Position numbers and translations under genes: made by a program. 47,814 nt of DNA. Origin: Natrinema soli (lineage in GTDB: Archaea > Halobacteriota > Halobacteria > Halobacteriales > Natrialbaceae). Position 1 is the first letter of the stretch. The number at the start of each line of letters is the position of its first letter. Under the pieces are notes generated by a model. It saw nothing but the letters and a program-made list of their open reading frames with translations. It was not told the DNA's origin and made no database searches. Below are positions 1 through 7,367 of this stretch, piece by piece. The stretch spans positions 1 through 47,814 of the forward strand of contig NZ_JAQIVI010000073.1 of the NCBI RefSeq assembly GCF_028618695.1, given 5' to 3'.

Positions 1-66
1 CTCCCATTCCCCGACAAAATGTACGACCAACTCGAGCAGACTGACGACTTTTTCTCACACTCTTAG
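1..66 (+). CDS. 3' end of an unidentified gene (partial)
   Basis: Frame 1 is open from the first base and ends at TAG 64-66. It gives a 21-residue tail that contains YDQLEQTDDFF. The mixed, acidic composition is protein-like and differs from the AT-rich spacer that follows. The rest of the gene lies outside the window and nothing identifies the family. It could be a chance open stretch. Confidence 0.35.
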   Translation, partial: LPFPDKMYDQLEQTDDFFSHS

Positions 67-540
67 TACCAAAATTTTTGAAGAAAAGCCCCCCATCTAC
101 ATGGATATTATTCTACCATTCTATGACGGATTTAAAATCAGGATTCTGTGCCACTTCCCCGATATATATGCGTAACATTATATGTATTAATTCTAACTAC
201 ATATAAGATAGACACATCCCGTCGCGCACGACCTGAGGGCTGAAACTGCTGAAAACCCTAATTGACGGGTTTTACGTACGGAACTCTTCTCCAAAATTGA
301 CTGTCTGATTATTACTTTCATTCAATATAACACACCGATCATCCCAATATCGGCGGTTTCACCCTTCCGTCGCGCACGTTCTTGATTTCAGCCCCGAAAC
401 CCGAACTCGTCGCGCACACAATAACGCCCTTAGATATGCGTGACAGGGTTTTAAATAGATGTAAGGCCGTAAGGCCGGCCGTGAATGACGATTTTTCGTC
501 CAAAGGAATGGGGGTTTGTGCAGAAACAGAGGTGTGCGCG
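67..540. other. AT-rich non-coding spacer, possible origin-like region
   Basis: No convincing coding sequence is seen. The first 300 bases are rich in A+T (runs such as ATATATGCGTAACATTATATG near 163-183), unlike the GC-rich genes elsewhere. Four copies of a 10-bp box lie in and just after it and are listed separately. An AT-rich tract with repeated boxes is the usual look of a haloarchaeal replication origin or a multi-operator promoter, but no Orc1/Cdc6 or Rep gene is visible in the window, so the role is only suggested. Confidence 0.35.
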
Positions 541-543
541 ACG
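220..543. repeat. four copies of the 10-bp box CGTCGCGCAC
   Basis: Exact copies lie at 220-229, 368-377 and 408-417 on the plus strand and at 534-543 on the minus strand. The first two extend to CCGTCGCGCACG. Four exact 10-mers in 324 bases is far above chance. Spacings of 148, 40 and 126 bases are irregular, so this is not a CRISPR array. They look like binding sites for a replication or regulatory protein, or iteron remnants. Confidence 0.55.
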
Positions 544-1140
544 GGTAGTGAGACGTGGAGGGTTCAGAGGGCAAGGGGAGGTGTATGTATCAGAAACTGG
601 AGGTGCGGTCTGGAGGAGTGTGCGGATCGAGAATGGAGGGATTGAGTTGGGTGTAGAACGGGTGGAAGGCAGGGGCAGTAACAAGGGGGTAGTCGGAAGG
701 GGAATGAGAGAGGAGTGAGAAGCATTTTCAGAACACGATCAGTGGGAGAGTGGAGAGCGGTAGAGAGGTGGGAGGGGACGGGGTGTGAGACAAGGTAATA
801 GATGTGAGAGAAAGTTGAGAAGAGAGCAGAATGTGAGGGACCAATAGAGAAAGAAGAGGGTGGGGAGAAGTAGAGAGAGGATGGTGCTCGAGGCGAGAGG
901 GAGAAAAGAGAGTGAGGTCTGGAGAACGAGTGAAGGGCGGAGAACAGGGTGGAATGTGGTGATCGGAGTGGAGGGGACTGGAGATGAAGCTGAGGAGAGG
1001 TGAGAGTGGGAGGAACGTACAAGTTAGGAGCCAGCCCATGACGGGGAATATGGAAGAGAGCTCGAGGATAGAGAGGACGTCGACGGTGAGGTGGGACTCG
1101 AGGGCGGTGGTGAGTGAAGAGCAGCTAGGAGGACGTCAGG
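541..1140. other. 600-bp strongly purine-skewed non-coding stretch
   Basis: The plus strand is dominated by G and A (for example gagagaaagttgagaagaga near 806-825) with few C or T for about 600 bases, ending just before the zinc-ribbon gene at 1195. Long open frames on the minus strand are Ser/Pro/Leu-rich products of the pyrimidine complement and look non-coding. Similar but shorter purine-rich stretches lie near 3380-3480 and 5400-5510, the latter upstream of the OB-fold gene at 6106. It could be a leader, an R-loop or triplex-forming tract, or relic sequence. Confidence 0.6.
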
Positions 1141-1194
1141 CTAGGTGATCGCGACGGCAGTGTTGTTCGCCCACCTGAGAGGGGTGAGCGGGAT

Positions 1195-1755
1195 ATGAGC
1201 TGGACAGATCAACATCAGACGGAAGACGCAGAGGACGATGATCAGATCCTGAGCGAGGAATTTGACGACTGGGTTCAAGAAGGAGCAGCGCCAGGCGAGG
1301 AAGACGCAGAAGATGACGGCCAGGCTGACACCACAGCAGCGGACGAAGCCGAGAGTTCAGCCGAGGATGGTGAGGAGAGTAGTGAGGGTGAGCAGGCAAA
1401 GGTTGCATCGATGAGTTCGAGTATTGTCTCGAGGCAGGGGGCAGACAAGCCGCTGATGATGGACCAGTGTCCGCGGTGTGACGGTCGCGAGTTCGTCTCG
1501 AAGAAGCTCGTGTACGAGGAGTTCCACTACAGCGAAGGGGGTGAACTCGAGGGACACCAGAACAACGTCCGGGCAGAGTTCGAGTACACGTGTCTCGAGT
1601 GTCAGAAACGGTTCCACGAATTGCCGAGAGGTGCGCAATCGTACTATACGGAAGTGGCGGTGCTACGGCAGGATCTGCGACGAGCGATCCGAGTACAGCT
1701 GCGAGCATGGGGCAGTTCGATGAAGTCCTGGATCCGGAAGCCGTACAGAAGATAG
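1195..1755 (+). CDS. acidic zinc-ribbon protein, possible C-terminal frameshift
   Basis: The product is 186 residues. Residues 5-65 are a low-complexity Asp/Glu/Ser-rich, probably disordered tail. A zinc ribbon follows with CPRC near residue 90 and CLEC near residue 130, resembling the TFIIS/RPA12 type of two-knuckle ribbon. A ribbon of this kind normally binds nucleic acid or a polymerase, but no specific family is recognised. The start is ATG 1195 behind a GGGTGAG-like site. The last ~35 residues turn basic (ending RKPYRR), while the +1 frame gives a more typical haloarchaeal tail (GQFDEVLDPEAVQKIGG, stop near 1770). A one-base frameshift near 1675 is therefore likely. Confidence 0.6.
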   Translation: MSWTDQHQTEDAEDDDQILSEEFDDWVQEGAAPGEEDAEDDGQADTTAADEAESSAEDGEESSEGEQAKVASMSSSIVSRQGADKPLMMDQCPRCDGREFVSKKLVYEEFHYSEGGELEGHQNNVRAEFEYTCLECQKRFHELPRGAQSYYTEVAVLRQDLRRAIRVQLRAWGSSMKSWIRKPYRR

Positions 1756-1812
1756 GGGGCAGTGCGGTTTGAGTGAGTGGGAGGACGAGAGTGGTGAGAT
1801 GAAATGAGTATA

Positions 1813-1855
1813 GTGGGAGGGACGACGGGTGGACCACACAGCACCGCCCTCCCAC
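1813..1855 (+). terminator. inverted repeat after the zinc-ribbon gene
   Basis: GTGGGAGGG at 1813-1821 pairs perfectly with CCCTCCCAC at 1847-1855 around a 25-base loop. It lies 60 bases after the gene's stop codon. It could be a transcription-terminating or stabilising hairpin. No oligo-T run follows it, so the role is uncertain. Confidence 0.4.
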
Positions 1856-1981
1856 GATCACCTGCCCACCTCCAGGTTCCGGGCTGCTCGCTCGCTCTCT
1901 TCGAGCTCGCTGTGCTGCCGGGCTTTCCCCAGTGTGAGCATGCCATCGAATATCCAGTATGTAGGACTGCGTATTTATCGA

Positions 1982-2311
1982 CTACTCTTGGTCACGTTTC
2001 CATGCAGTCAAACCCCCATCAAGGGCACTCGCATCTCGACCTTGGTCTTGGAGTTGACGGGCAGTCTCCGTCGAAGCAACACCTGCGTCGCAAACCATGA
2101 CGAGTTCTTCTTCGTCTGGAAGGTGATCTAACTTGGCTAATGCTTCCTCAACATTCCCCGAAAGAAGTGCTTCTCGAATAGGCTGGTTCTGACTCCCTTC
2201 GATATGGTCTTCCTTATAGTCTTCTTCTGAACGAATATCAACAACACATACGTCATCGCCATTCTCCAACCGTTCTCGTAGCGTTTCGGAGTCGATGGTC
2301 GTCATCAGCAC
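1982..2311 (-). CDS. single-domain rhodanese-like protein
   Basis: This 109-residue cytosolic protein is one rhodanese domain. DIRSEEDYKEDHIEGS near residues 25-40 is the N-terminal rhodanese motif. The active-site loop VCDAGVAST near residues 73-81 carries the catalytic Cys, and GGLTAWKR is the usual C-terminal signature. Such proteins transfer sulfane sulfur to thiophilic acceptors, but the partner cannot be told from sequence. The start is ATG 2311, or ATG 2305 two codons on. It is transcribed away from the methyltransferase gene with 74 bases between them, so the two may share a divergent promoter region. Confidence 0.85.
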   Translation of the reverse strand: MLMTTIDSETLRERLENGDDVCVVDIRSEEDYKEDHIEGSQNQPIREALLSGNVEEALAKLDHLPDEEELVMVCDAGVASTETARQLQDQGRDASALDGGLTAWKRDQE

Positions 2312-2385
2312 TGTGTTCTCTATCTGGAGTTATGAGTCCGATGTTCCACCAACGGGATTTACACTCAGGGGACGAACCGTGACGT

Positions 2386-2979
2386 ATGAACCGCTTCCAA
2401 AATACACGGCAGCCAGATTGGGATTGGTGGGGCAAACTGTGGCCGACACCCGGCGAAACACTCCGCGAACTTGAGCTCTCGACCGGGGACGCTCTCGTAG
2501 AGATCGGAAGTGGGAACGGCTACTTCACGTTACCCGCTGCCCGAATTATGGCTCCTGCCCCCGTGTATGCCCTTGACCTCGACTCGTCGCTCCTTGAGGA
2601 ACTCGAACATTTCGCTAACCAACAGGAACTCGATAACGTCGTTTCGATTCATGGCGACGCTCGCTCGCTTGCAGACCATCTGCCCGACCTCGTGGATGTT
2701 GCCTTGATAGCGAATACGTTCCACGGAATTGATAACCCGACAACATTCGTCGAAGGAGTCGTCGATGTTCTTACCGACGACGGACGGTTCATCGTCATCA
2801 ACTGGCGAGACCTCATCCAAGAGACGACGACAGTCGCTGGCGAGCCGCGAGGCCCACCAAGCGAGTTGCGTCTTTCCCCTACTGAAGCCCAGGAGTTAGT
2901 CAAGGAATCAGCTGACCTTACACTGGTCGAGCAAATCGAGATACCACCGTATCATTATGCGTTAATCTTTGAACGATAA
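2386..2979 (+). CDS. class I SAM-dependent methyltransferase
   Basis: The 197-residue protein has a Rossmann methyltransferase fold. Motif I is ALVEIGSGNGYFTL near residues 36-49, the acidic end of strand 2 is YALDLD, GDARSL follows, and motif IV is near ALIANTFHGI. These bind S-adenosylmethionine, but nothing fixes the acceptor substrate. The N-terminus contains a Trp-rich DWDWWGKLWPTPGE stretch also seen in small UbiE-like haloarchaeal methyltransferases. Divergent from the rhodanese gene. Its stop codon lies 9 bases before a dispersed repeat at 2989. Confidence 0.82.
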   Translation: MNRFQNTRQPDWDWWGKLWPTPGETLRELELSTGDALVEIGSGNGYFTLPAARIMAPAPVYALDLDSSLLEELEHFANQQELDNVVSIHGDARSLADHLPDLVDVALIANTFHGIDNPTTFVEGVVDVLTDDGRFIVINWRDLIQETTTVAGEPRGPPSELRLSPTEAQELVKESADLTLVEQIEIPPYHYALIFER

Positions 2980-2988
2980 GCCCCTACC

Positions 2989-3046
2989 CTGTATTTACCG
3001 TTCGGCGGGTAGTCACAGAGAAGATTGCGAGTCGTTCTATGCTCCC
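2989..3046 (+). repeat. dispersed repeat, type I, solitary right-end copy
   Basis: CTGTATTTACCG opens the copy, and GTCGTTCTATGCTCCC (ending at 3046) closes it. It matches the ends at 8852-8915 (inverted) and 25161-25219, which share CTGTACTTACCGTTTGTC and the outer GTTCTATGACACCC core. There is no inverted partner upstream, so it looks like a relic end of the cassette family described in the findings. Confidence 0.6.
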
Positions 3047-3102
3047 CTCCTGTGTGTAAGGTTGGTCCCTCTCGGTCTGGTGGCCTTGCTACTCGAGAGC
3101 GA

Positions 3103-3194
3103 TCCGAGTGTTGGACAGCTGGAACAGCGGTACTCATCGGTGACAATCGAGGTGGCGATCATTTCGATAGCAGTCCGAGTGTTGGACAGCTGGA
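3103..3194 (+). repeat. 21-bp direct repeat, two copies
   Basis: TCCGAGTGTTGGACAGCTGG plus one A occurs at 3103-3123 and again at 3174-3194, 71 bases apart. The bases around the copies are also similar (GAGCGA versus TAGCAG before them). It looks like a short tandem duplication or a pair of protein sites. No function is evident. Confidence 0.6.
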
Positions 3195-3276
3195 CGGTTC
3201 TGGCAGAGGAGGCGGTGTGGAGAATCGGCGGGAGCGATGTCGGTAGTGAACGGGGCGCTCGAGAAGACAGAACACA

Positions 3277-3490
3277 CGGGATGGTAGTACACTGGTACGT
3301 TGGGGAAAGACGAAGACGATGTTGCGGGAGTGCGGATAGACGTGTGAATTGCTCGGATTACGTAGGGCAGAGTGGGGTTGACGTGAAGATGACGCTCGAG
3401 GAGAGGAGGGAGAAGATCGTGATGGAGGGGTGGAGTCAGAACAATGGTTGAGACGGAGACAATGTTGTCGAGGAGATGGCTCGAGAAGCA
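3277..3490 (+). repeat. ~215-bp direct repeat, copy 1
   Basis: It matches 5285-5508 at roughly 80 % by eye, from CGGGATGGT through GACGCTCGAGGAGAGGAGGG to CTCGAGAAG, with small gaps. Neither copy codes. Copy 2 leads toward the OB-fold gene, so copy 1 may be a duplicated upstream region whose gene was lost. Confidence 0.6.
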
Positions 3491-3600
3491 GGACTCCGCG
3501 ACTAGTAGCGTCTAAGTGGCCTCATTGCTAGCTCTTCTCTACCGAACTGAAACCTGTATCAAGATGTGAGACAACACGATCCACTACCCAGACCAAGTGC

Positions 3601-4098
3601 TTGTTCTGTCTCACGAACCATCTCGAGGACAAGCCCGCAACTCAATTGACCGACCAGTGGCCCGTGCTTCCTGCTGCAGTACGAATTACGTCCACTGAGG
3701 GTGAACAGCTTCTCGTAGCGGCTCGTGATCGAACAACGTGGATTAACCAACCACAATCAGCGGTGGATAGCGACTGCGAACCAACAACGTACCTCTACGA
3801 CGAGGGTGGGTCCGGCATTCGCGACGAGCAGCGACTCGCAACGCTACTTGTCAACGCCGACGATAATGCGTGGCTAGTCCCAGCAATTGCACTCCAGCAG
3901 GCACCCAAAGGGAGTGAAGCTAATCATCCGGATAGTGGCATTCCGACCAAAGAACACCTCGAGTGTCACCAGTGCGATCGCACAACCGACCATCGATTTA
4001 GTGCTCATGAATCGTTTCCCGACGAAACGTGGACCGGCCATACAATCTGGGAGTGTCAGGTCTGCGGGATGCCGCGCTATGGGCCGACTCCAGAGTGA
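3601..4098 (+). CDS. hypothetical protein with C-terminal zinc ribbon
   Basis: The 165-residue product is not recognised. Two CxxC knuckles near residues 122 (CHQC) and 153 (CQVC) form a probable zinc ribbon, and the rest is acidic with beta-strand-like stretches. The only in-frame start after the upstream stop at 3529 is TTG 3601, with no ATG until the last few codons. The true start is therefore doubtful and the gene may be 5'-truncated. Convergent with the PIN-domain gene, 23 bases apart. Confidence 0.5.
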   Translation: MFCLTNHLEDKPATQLTDQWPVLPAAVRITSTEGEQLLVAARDRTTWINQPQSAVDSDCEPTTYLYDEGGSGIRDEQRLATLLVNADDNAWLVPAIALQQAPKGSEANHPDSGIPTKEHLECHQCDRTTDHRFSAHESFPDETWTGHTIWECQVCGMPRYGPTPE

Positions 4099-4121
4099 AA
4101 CTAAGAGACTAATATGCCGAG

Positions 4122-4538
4122 TTAGAGCGTGTCAAATGAACCAATCACGTCACTCGTCGAGTACGTCTCGACCAGGTTCTGTTCATCGAAATCAGAATCG
4201 TCGCTCCAGATGGCAGCATCACTGGCGATCGCACACGCAAGGTACAGCACGTCGTCAGGGTCAGTGTCTCCGATTGCCGCTTGCGCTGTCTCGATAGCCG
4301 GATAGAAGTCGTCGGCAGAAACGACCTCAATGTACTGGAACAAGAGGTCGATGAACTGTACTACTCGGCCTGGTTTCATTCCGGACTTCTCCACGATCAG
4401 GTCTTCATAATTCTCGATTTCGTCATAAACAAAGACGGGTGTCAAGAGGTCCGGTTCGAGTGTGACGATGAGTTCCCGTGTTTTCGAATCAGCGATGAGT
4501 GCAGATATGACGACGTTGGCGTCAATGACCAGCTTCAT
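4122..4538 (-). CDS. PIN-domain ribonuclease toxin (VapC-like)
   Basis: This 138-residue protein is a single PIN domain. It has the N-terminal MKLVIDANVVISAL with the first catalytic Asp, a conserved Glu near VYDEIENYEDL, and DTDPDDVLYLACAI followed by IWSDDSDF supplying the C-terminal acidic residues of the Mg-binding site. PIN toxins usually cleave RNA and are blocked by the protein encoded just upstream. The start is ATG 4538, 9 bases after the stop of the putative antitoxin gene, so the two are almost certainly co-transcribed. Confidence 0.85.
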   Translation of the reverse strand: MKLVIDANVVISALIADSKTRELIVTLEPDLLTPVFVYDEIENYEDLIVEKSGMKPGRVVQFIDLLFQYIEVVSADDFYPAIETAQAAIGDTDPDDVLYLACAIASDAAIWSDDSDFDEQNLVETYSTSDVIGSFDTL

Positions 4539-4547
4539 TCGTCGAGT

Positions 4548-4778
4548 CTACGCCGACTCTTCTTCGACGCGCTTGCGTCCTTGTTCGTTGATCTTATTGG
4601 CGATTTCTTGAACGTCGTGCTCAGTGAGATCACTCTCACTGGTGAGTTCGTCCATCATTTCGAGTGCCTCAATCTTCTCTTGGATGGCCTGTCGCGTGAC
4701 CTCACTCCAGTTGATCTCTGGATGGTTTTCCATTCGTTCTTTGAGATCGTCATCTACGTTGACCGTGATACTGGGCAT
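4548..4778 (-). CDS. ribbon-helix-helix antitoxin (VapB-like)
   Basis: The 76-residue protein starts at ATG 4778. A longer frame upstream has no support. MPSITVNVDDDLKERM is the beta-strand and first helix of a ribbon-helix-helix DNA-binding domain, and INWSEVTRQAIQEKI is its second helix. The acidic helical tail (residues 42-76) would bind and neutralise the PIN toxin encoded 9 bases downstream. Such antitoxins normally autoregulate the pair. The operator should lie between 4778 and the divergent gene at 4960. Confidence 0.82.
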   Translation of the reverse strand: MPSITVNVDDDLKERMENHPEINWSEVTRQAIQEKIEALEMMDELTSESDLTEHDVQEIANKINEQGRKRVEEESA

Positions 4779-4959
4779 ACAGAATTCTATGGGAACACAG
4801 AATAATGTGTCTTCCGGTGCAATCATATCCTTGTACGCATAAGTCTCACGCCGCAAAGAACGGTCAATTGGATAGCAACCTGCCATCAGACCGGTAACAG
4901 GACAGTCCCTCCGTGCTTGGCGTGTCATGTTTATCCGCGCAGTAGCCGGGGCGTGTCGA

Positions 4960-5148
4960 ATGGATCCACGCAATATACCAGAATACAGACTACATCGTAC
5001 ACTCAGCCAACTCAACCATCTCGAGGGTGATCAACTGACTGACGCAGACAGAAAACGAATCGAGATAGCAACGGCGCTCTTGGAGGAAACGAATCTTCTC
5101 ACTCAACCAGGGAGTGGTGAAACTGCTGATACCCATATTAACTCTTAA
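4960..5148 (+). CDS. small hypothetical protein
   Basis: From ATG 4960 it reads 62 residues to TAA 5146-5148. The sequence is acidic and helical (LHRTLSQLNHLEGDQLTDAD, then a second helix) and looks genuine. It is divergent from the toxin/antitoxin operon. No family is recognised. It might be a small helical adaptor but nothing supports a specific role. Confidence 0.5.
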   Translation: MDPRNIPEYRLHRTLSQLNHLEGDQLTDADRKRIEIATALLEETNLLTQPGSGETADTHINS

Positions 5149-5214
5149 TCGAGCGTGATATAGAATCGGTCACAGCTCTATTGGACTCCGTAGCGAGCGG
5201 TCAGTACAGGTGAT

Positions 5215-5281
5215 GTAGTGAACGGATAGTTTGCTCCAGATTGCGTGAAAAGAGTGTCATGCGGATCGTTCTATGACTCCC
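5215..5281 (+). repeat. dispersed repeat, type II, solitary right-end copy
   Basis: The segment from GTAGTGAACGGATAGTT to GCGGATCGTTCTATGACTCC matches 9887-9953 (same strand) and 23646-23714 (inverted). Its outer end abuts the start of direct-repeat copy 2 at 5285, as if this end had been inserted into that repeat. No inverted partner was found to its left. Confidence 0.65.
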
Positions 5282-5284
5282 TCG

Positions 5285-5508
5285 CGGGATGGTTGTACAT
5301 TGGTACGTTGAGGGAGAGACGAAGACGATGTTGCGGAAGTGCGGATGGATGTGTGAATTGCTCGGATTGCGTAGGACAAGTGTGGTTAGCGTGGAGGTGA
5401 CGCTCGAGGAGAGGAGGGCAGAAGGAGAGTGAAGATCGTGACGGAGGGGTGGAGTCAGAACAATGGTTGTGCGGGAAACAACGCCGTTGAGGAGATTGCT
5501 CGAGAAGA
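5285..5508 (+). repeat. ~215-bp direct repeat, copy 2
   Basis: It is the partner of 3277-3490. The purine-rich plus strand (GACGCTCGAGGAGAGGAGGG at the centre) is shared. The similarity starts exactly where the dispersed repeat end at 5281 stops. Confidence 0.6.
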
Positions 5509-6105
5509 GAGGAGTACACTTCCACCGAAAGCCCTCGGACGCTCGGCATCCCGCGCCTCGCTGCGCGCCTCACTCCCTCGCAATGCTCGGCCGTTGCGGT
5601 GCTTGCTGGGCGAGAGCCGCGGTTCTCGCTGGCCTCCGCTCGCTATGCTCGCGGAGACGTCGGCGGGGGACGACCGAGTCGACCTCGCCCTTTCGAAGCC
5701 CACCAGGCTGAGCTGAAGGTGGGGATGCTGTAGCTATCCCTCGACTGGTGTGAACGAGACAGCACGCCCCGCTCGCCTTCCCTCCCTCTGCATCGCTCGC
5801 GACCGTCCATTCCGGGCTGCTCGCTCCCGGTGGTCGCTGTGCTGCCGGGCTCTGGTTTCGACGCCAGCGGGTAACCGCGGGGGGTTGCGCGGCGTCGCTG
5901 CTCACCCCCCACGGTTACTCCGCTGGACGCTCGCGCCGGTCGTCTCGGCGCGCGGTGCTGGATGGTGGGGGTGGGTGTCCCGCTCTACTCGCGCCTCAGG
6001 GGACCTGAAGGCGCGAGCGAGAGCGGTTGCAGGAGACGAGCACAGTTGGGACTCAGAAGAGTTGAAGGTGAAGACGCGTTGGAAAGCGCCTTCGGGTTAA
6101 TTGCA
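5509..6105. other. GC-rich non-coding leader before the OB-fold gene
   Basis: Open frames on both strands are Arg/Ser/Ala-rich and arise from GC-rich sequence with TCGCTCGC-like words. None looks like a protein. The words CGGGCTGCTCGCTC and CGCTGTGCTGCCGGGC (near 5814-5852) recur at 1877-1923, downstream of the zinc-ribbon gene, hinting that the two loci share ancestry. A frame reaching 5962 would extend the OB-fold gene but is not protein-like. Confidence 0.5.
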
Positions 6106-6987
6106 ATGAGTTCTACGAACTTCCGAGATGATAAAACTTCGGATGAATCGAGTGTCAACCAAGAGGCGGCTGCGGAGAAGACGGACGTGGACGTCGACGT
6201 GGAAGATCCGTTCGCGGAAGACATCGTGGACGAGACGCCGGAGTTCGCGGCGTCGGTTGATCAGGAGGTCAATACGAAAGTCGAGACGAACCACCCGGAG
6301 ACGGTGGTTGGACGCGAGGAGAACGAGTTCGGACATCTGCCACTGGCACAGGAAGAGCGGATTCGGGCTCGAGAGGAGGAACTCGAGTTGATCAGTGCGA
6401 AGGCGACGTTCGGAACGCAGGAGGGGCGAGAGAAGCGGACGCGAGAGGTCGTGGCCGAGCAGCGCCGAGAGCGGCGGGTCGAACGGGTGGATCCCCGTTC
6501 GGAGCTGGAGCAAGAGCAGTTGGCGGAGGTCAACACACAATCGGTGCGAATCACGGAGACGGTTCGTGGAGGTCCAAGCCGGGCGGCGGTGAGCCGTGGA
6601 CTGGCGGAGAAGGTGACCGACGGGAAGTCGATGATCGACGCAACCCTCGAGGAGATGGACGAAGTGAAGGCCGAGTCGGGGACGATCGTGGACATTGCAG
6701 ACGTGCCGGAGGTGGAGGCAGGCGAAGTGGACGTGGAAGGCGAGATCATCAAATTATGGGAACCCTCGAAGTCGTCGATCAGCCAAGTGGGGCTGATCGC
6801 GGATGAGACCGAGAAGATGAAGGTCACGATCTGGGAGAACTCCTACCAGACGAACGTGAGCGAGGGAGAGACGGTACGAATCAGGAACGCGGCGAAGAAC
6901 TGGCACAACGAGCGATGCAACCTGGCCGTGACCGGCTGGAGCCGCCTCGAGTTCCCCGAGCGCGGCCAGTGGTGGACCCAGGAATAG
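6106..6987 (+). CDS. acidic OB-fold (RPA-like) DNA-binding protein
   Basis: From ATG 6106 the protein has 293 residues. Residues 1-70 are acidic and low-complexity. Residues 75-140 are strongly charged and helical, probably coiled coil (REEELELISAK, then an Arg/Glu-rich run). The C-terminal ~100 residues form an OB-fold: VDVEGEIIKLWEPSKSSI and QVGLIADETEKMKVTIWEN are the first strands, and SEGETVRIRNA is the typical third-strand turn. OB-folds of this type bind single-stranded DNA in archaeal RPA relatives, and similar proteins are common on haloarchaeal plasmids. The partner is unknown. Confidence 0.75.
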   Translation: MSSTNFRDDKTSDESSVNQEAAAEKTDVDVDVEDPFAEDIVDETPEFAASVDQEVNTKVETNHPETVVGREENEFGHLPLAQEERIRAREEELELISAKATFGTQEGREKRTREVVAEQRRERRVERVDPRSELEQEQLAEVNTQSVRITETVRGGPSRAAVSRGLAEKVTDGKSMIDATLEEMDEVKAESGTIVDIADVPEVEAGEVDVEGEIIKLWEPSKSSISQVGLIADETEKMKVTIWENSYQTNVSEGETVRIRNAAKNWHNERCNLAVTGWSRLEFPERGQWWTQE

Positions 6988-7367
6988 CATAGCTTTCCCT
7001 CTTTTTGTGTGTCCGACCACACGCTCGCTTCGCTCGCGTCCTCCCCAGCCTCCTCGCTTCGCTCCCTGTGGTCGCATCGCTCGTCCCTCGCACGTTCTGC
7101 GCGCTACTGCGCGCATTCAGCGCGCGCCACCGCTAGTACCGTCCAAAACGTGGACTGCCTAGAACACCTCCTTTCTAAAACTCGTGTCACGTTCGATTTT
7201 CTAAGAAGATCTACTAGTCAGAGCAGACTTGGGACGTACTAGCTGGCGCTGAAACACTACAGCGTCAAGAACTCGTCTAAGGGTGCCCGAGATACGTTAG
7301 TCTAAACTAAGTTAGCTCAAACTCCTTTAGAGGAACAGTTTTACGTGTCCCCTTCGAAGCGGACACA
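6988..7367. other. spacer between OB-fold and ATPase genes
   Basis: No gene is seen. The first 130 bases are GC-rich with repeated CGCTCGC/GCGCGC words. The last 180 are AT-richer and probably hold the promoter of the ATPase gene at 7368 (TAGTCTAAACTAAGTTAG near 7300). Confidence 0.45.

Larger units (their letters stand above)
3047..3600. other. non-coding spacer with repeats
   Basis: No credible gene is seen here. The stretch holds a 21-bp direct repeat (3103/3174), one copy of a ~215-bp repeat (3277-3490), and about 110 further bases with nothing recognisable. The plus strand is purine-rich in its second half. Confidence 0.5.

Noticed and set aside
220..543. CRISPR array
   Set aside because: Only 10-bp boxes, irregular spacing and mixed strand; no cas genes in the window.
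564..1039. Long minus-strand frames rich in Ser, Pro, Leu and His
   Set aside because: They are the complement of the polypurine stretch; composition is not protein-like for a haloarchaeon and two overlapping frames are equally open.
1136..1861. 241-codon minus-strand frame
   Set aside because: Antisense to the zinc-ribbon gene; basic, Pro/Ser-rich product.
5570..6105. Arg/Ser/Ala-rich frames on both strands before the OB-fold gene
   Set aside because: GC-rich repetitive words leave several frames open at once; no domain or acidic bias is seen.
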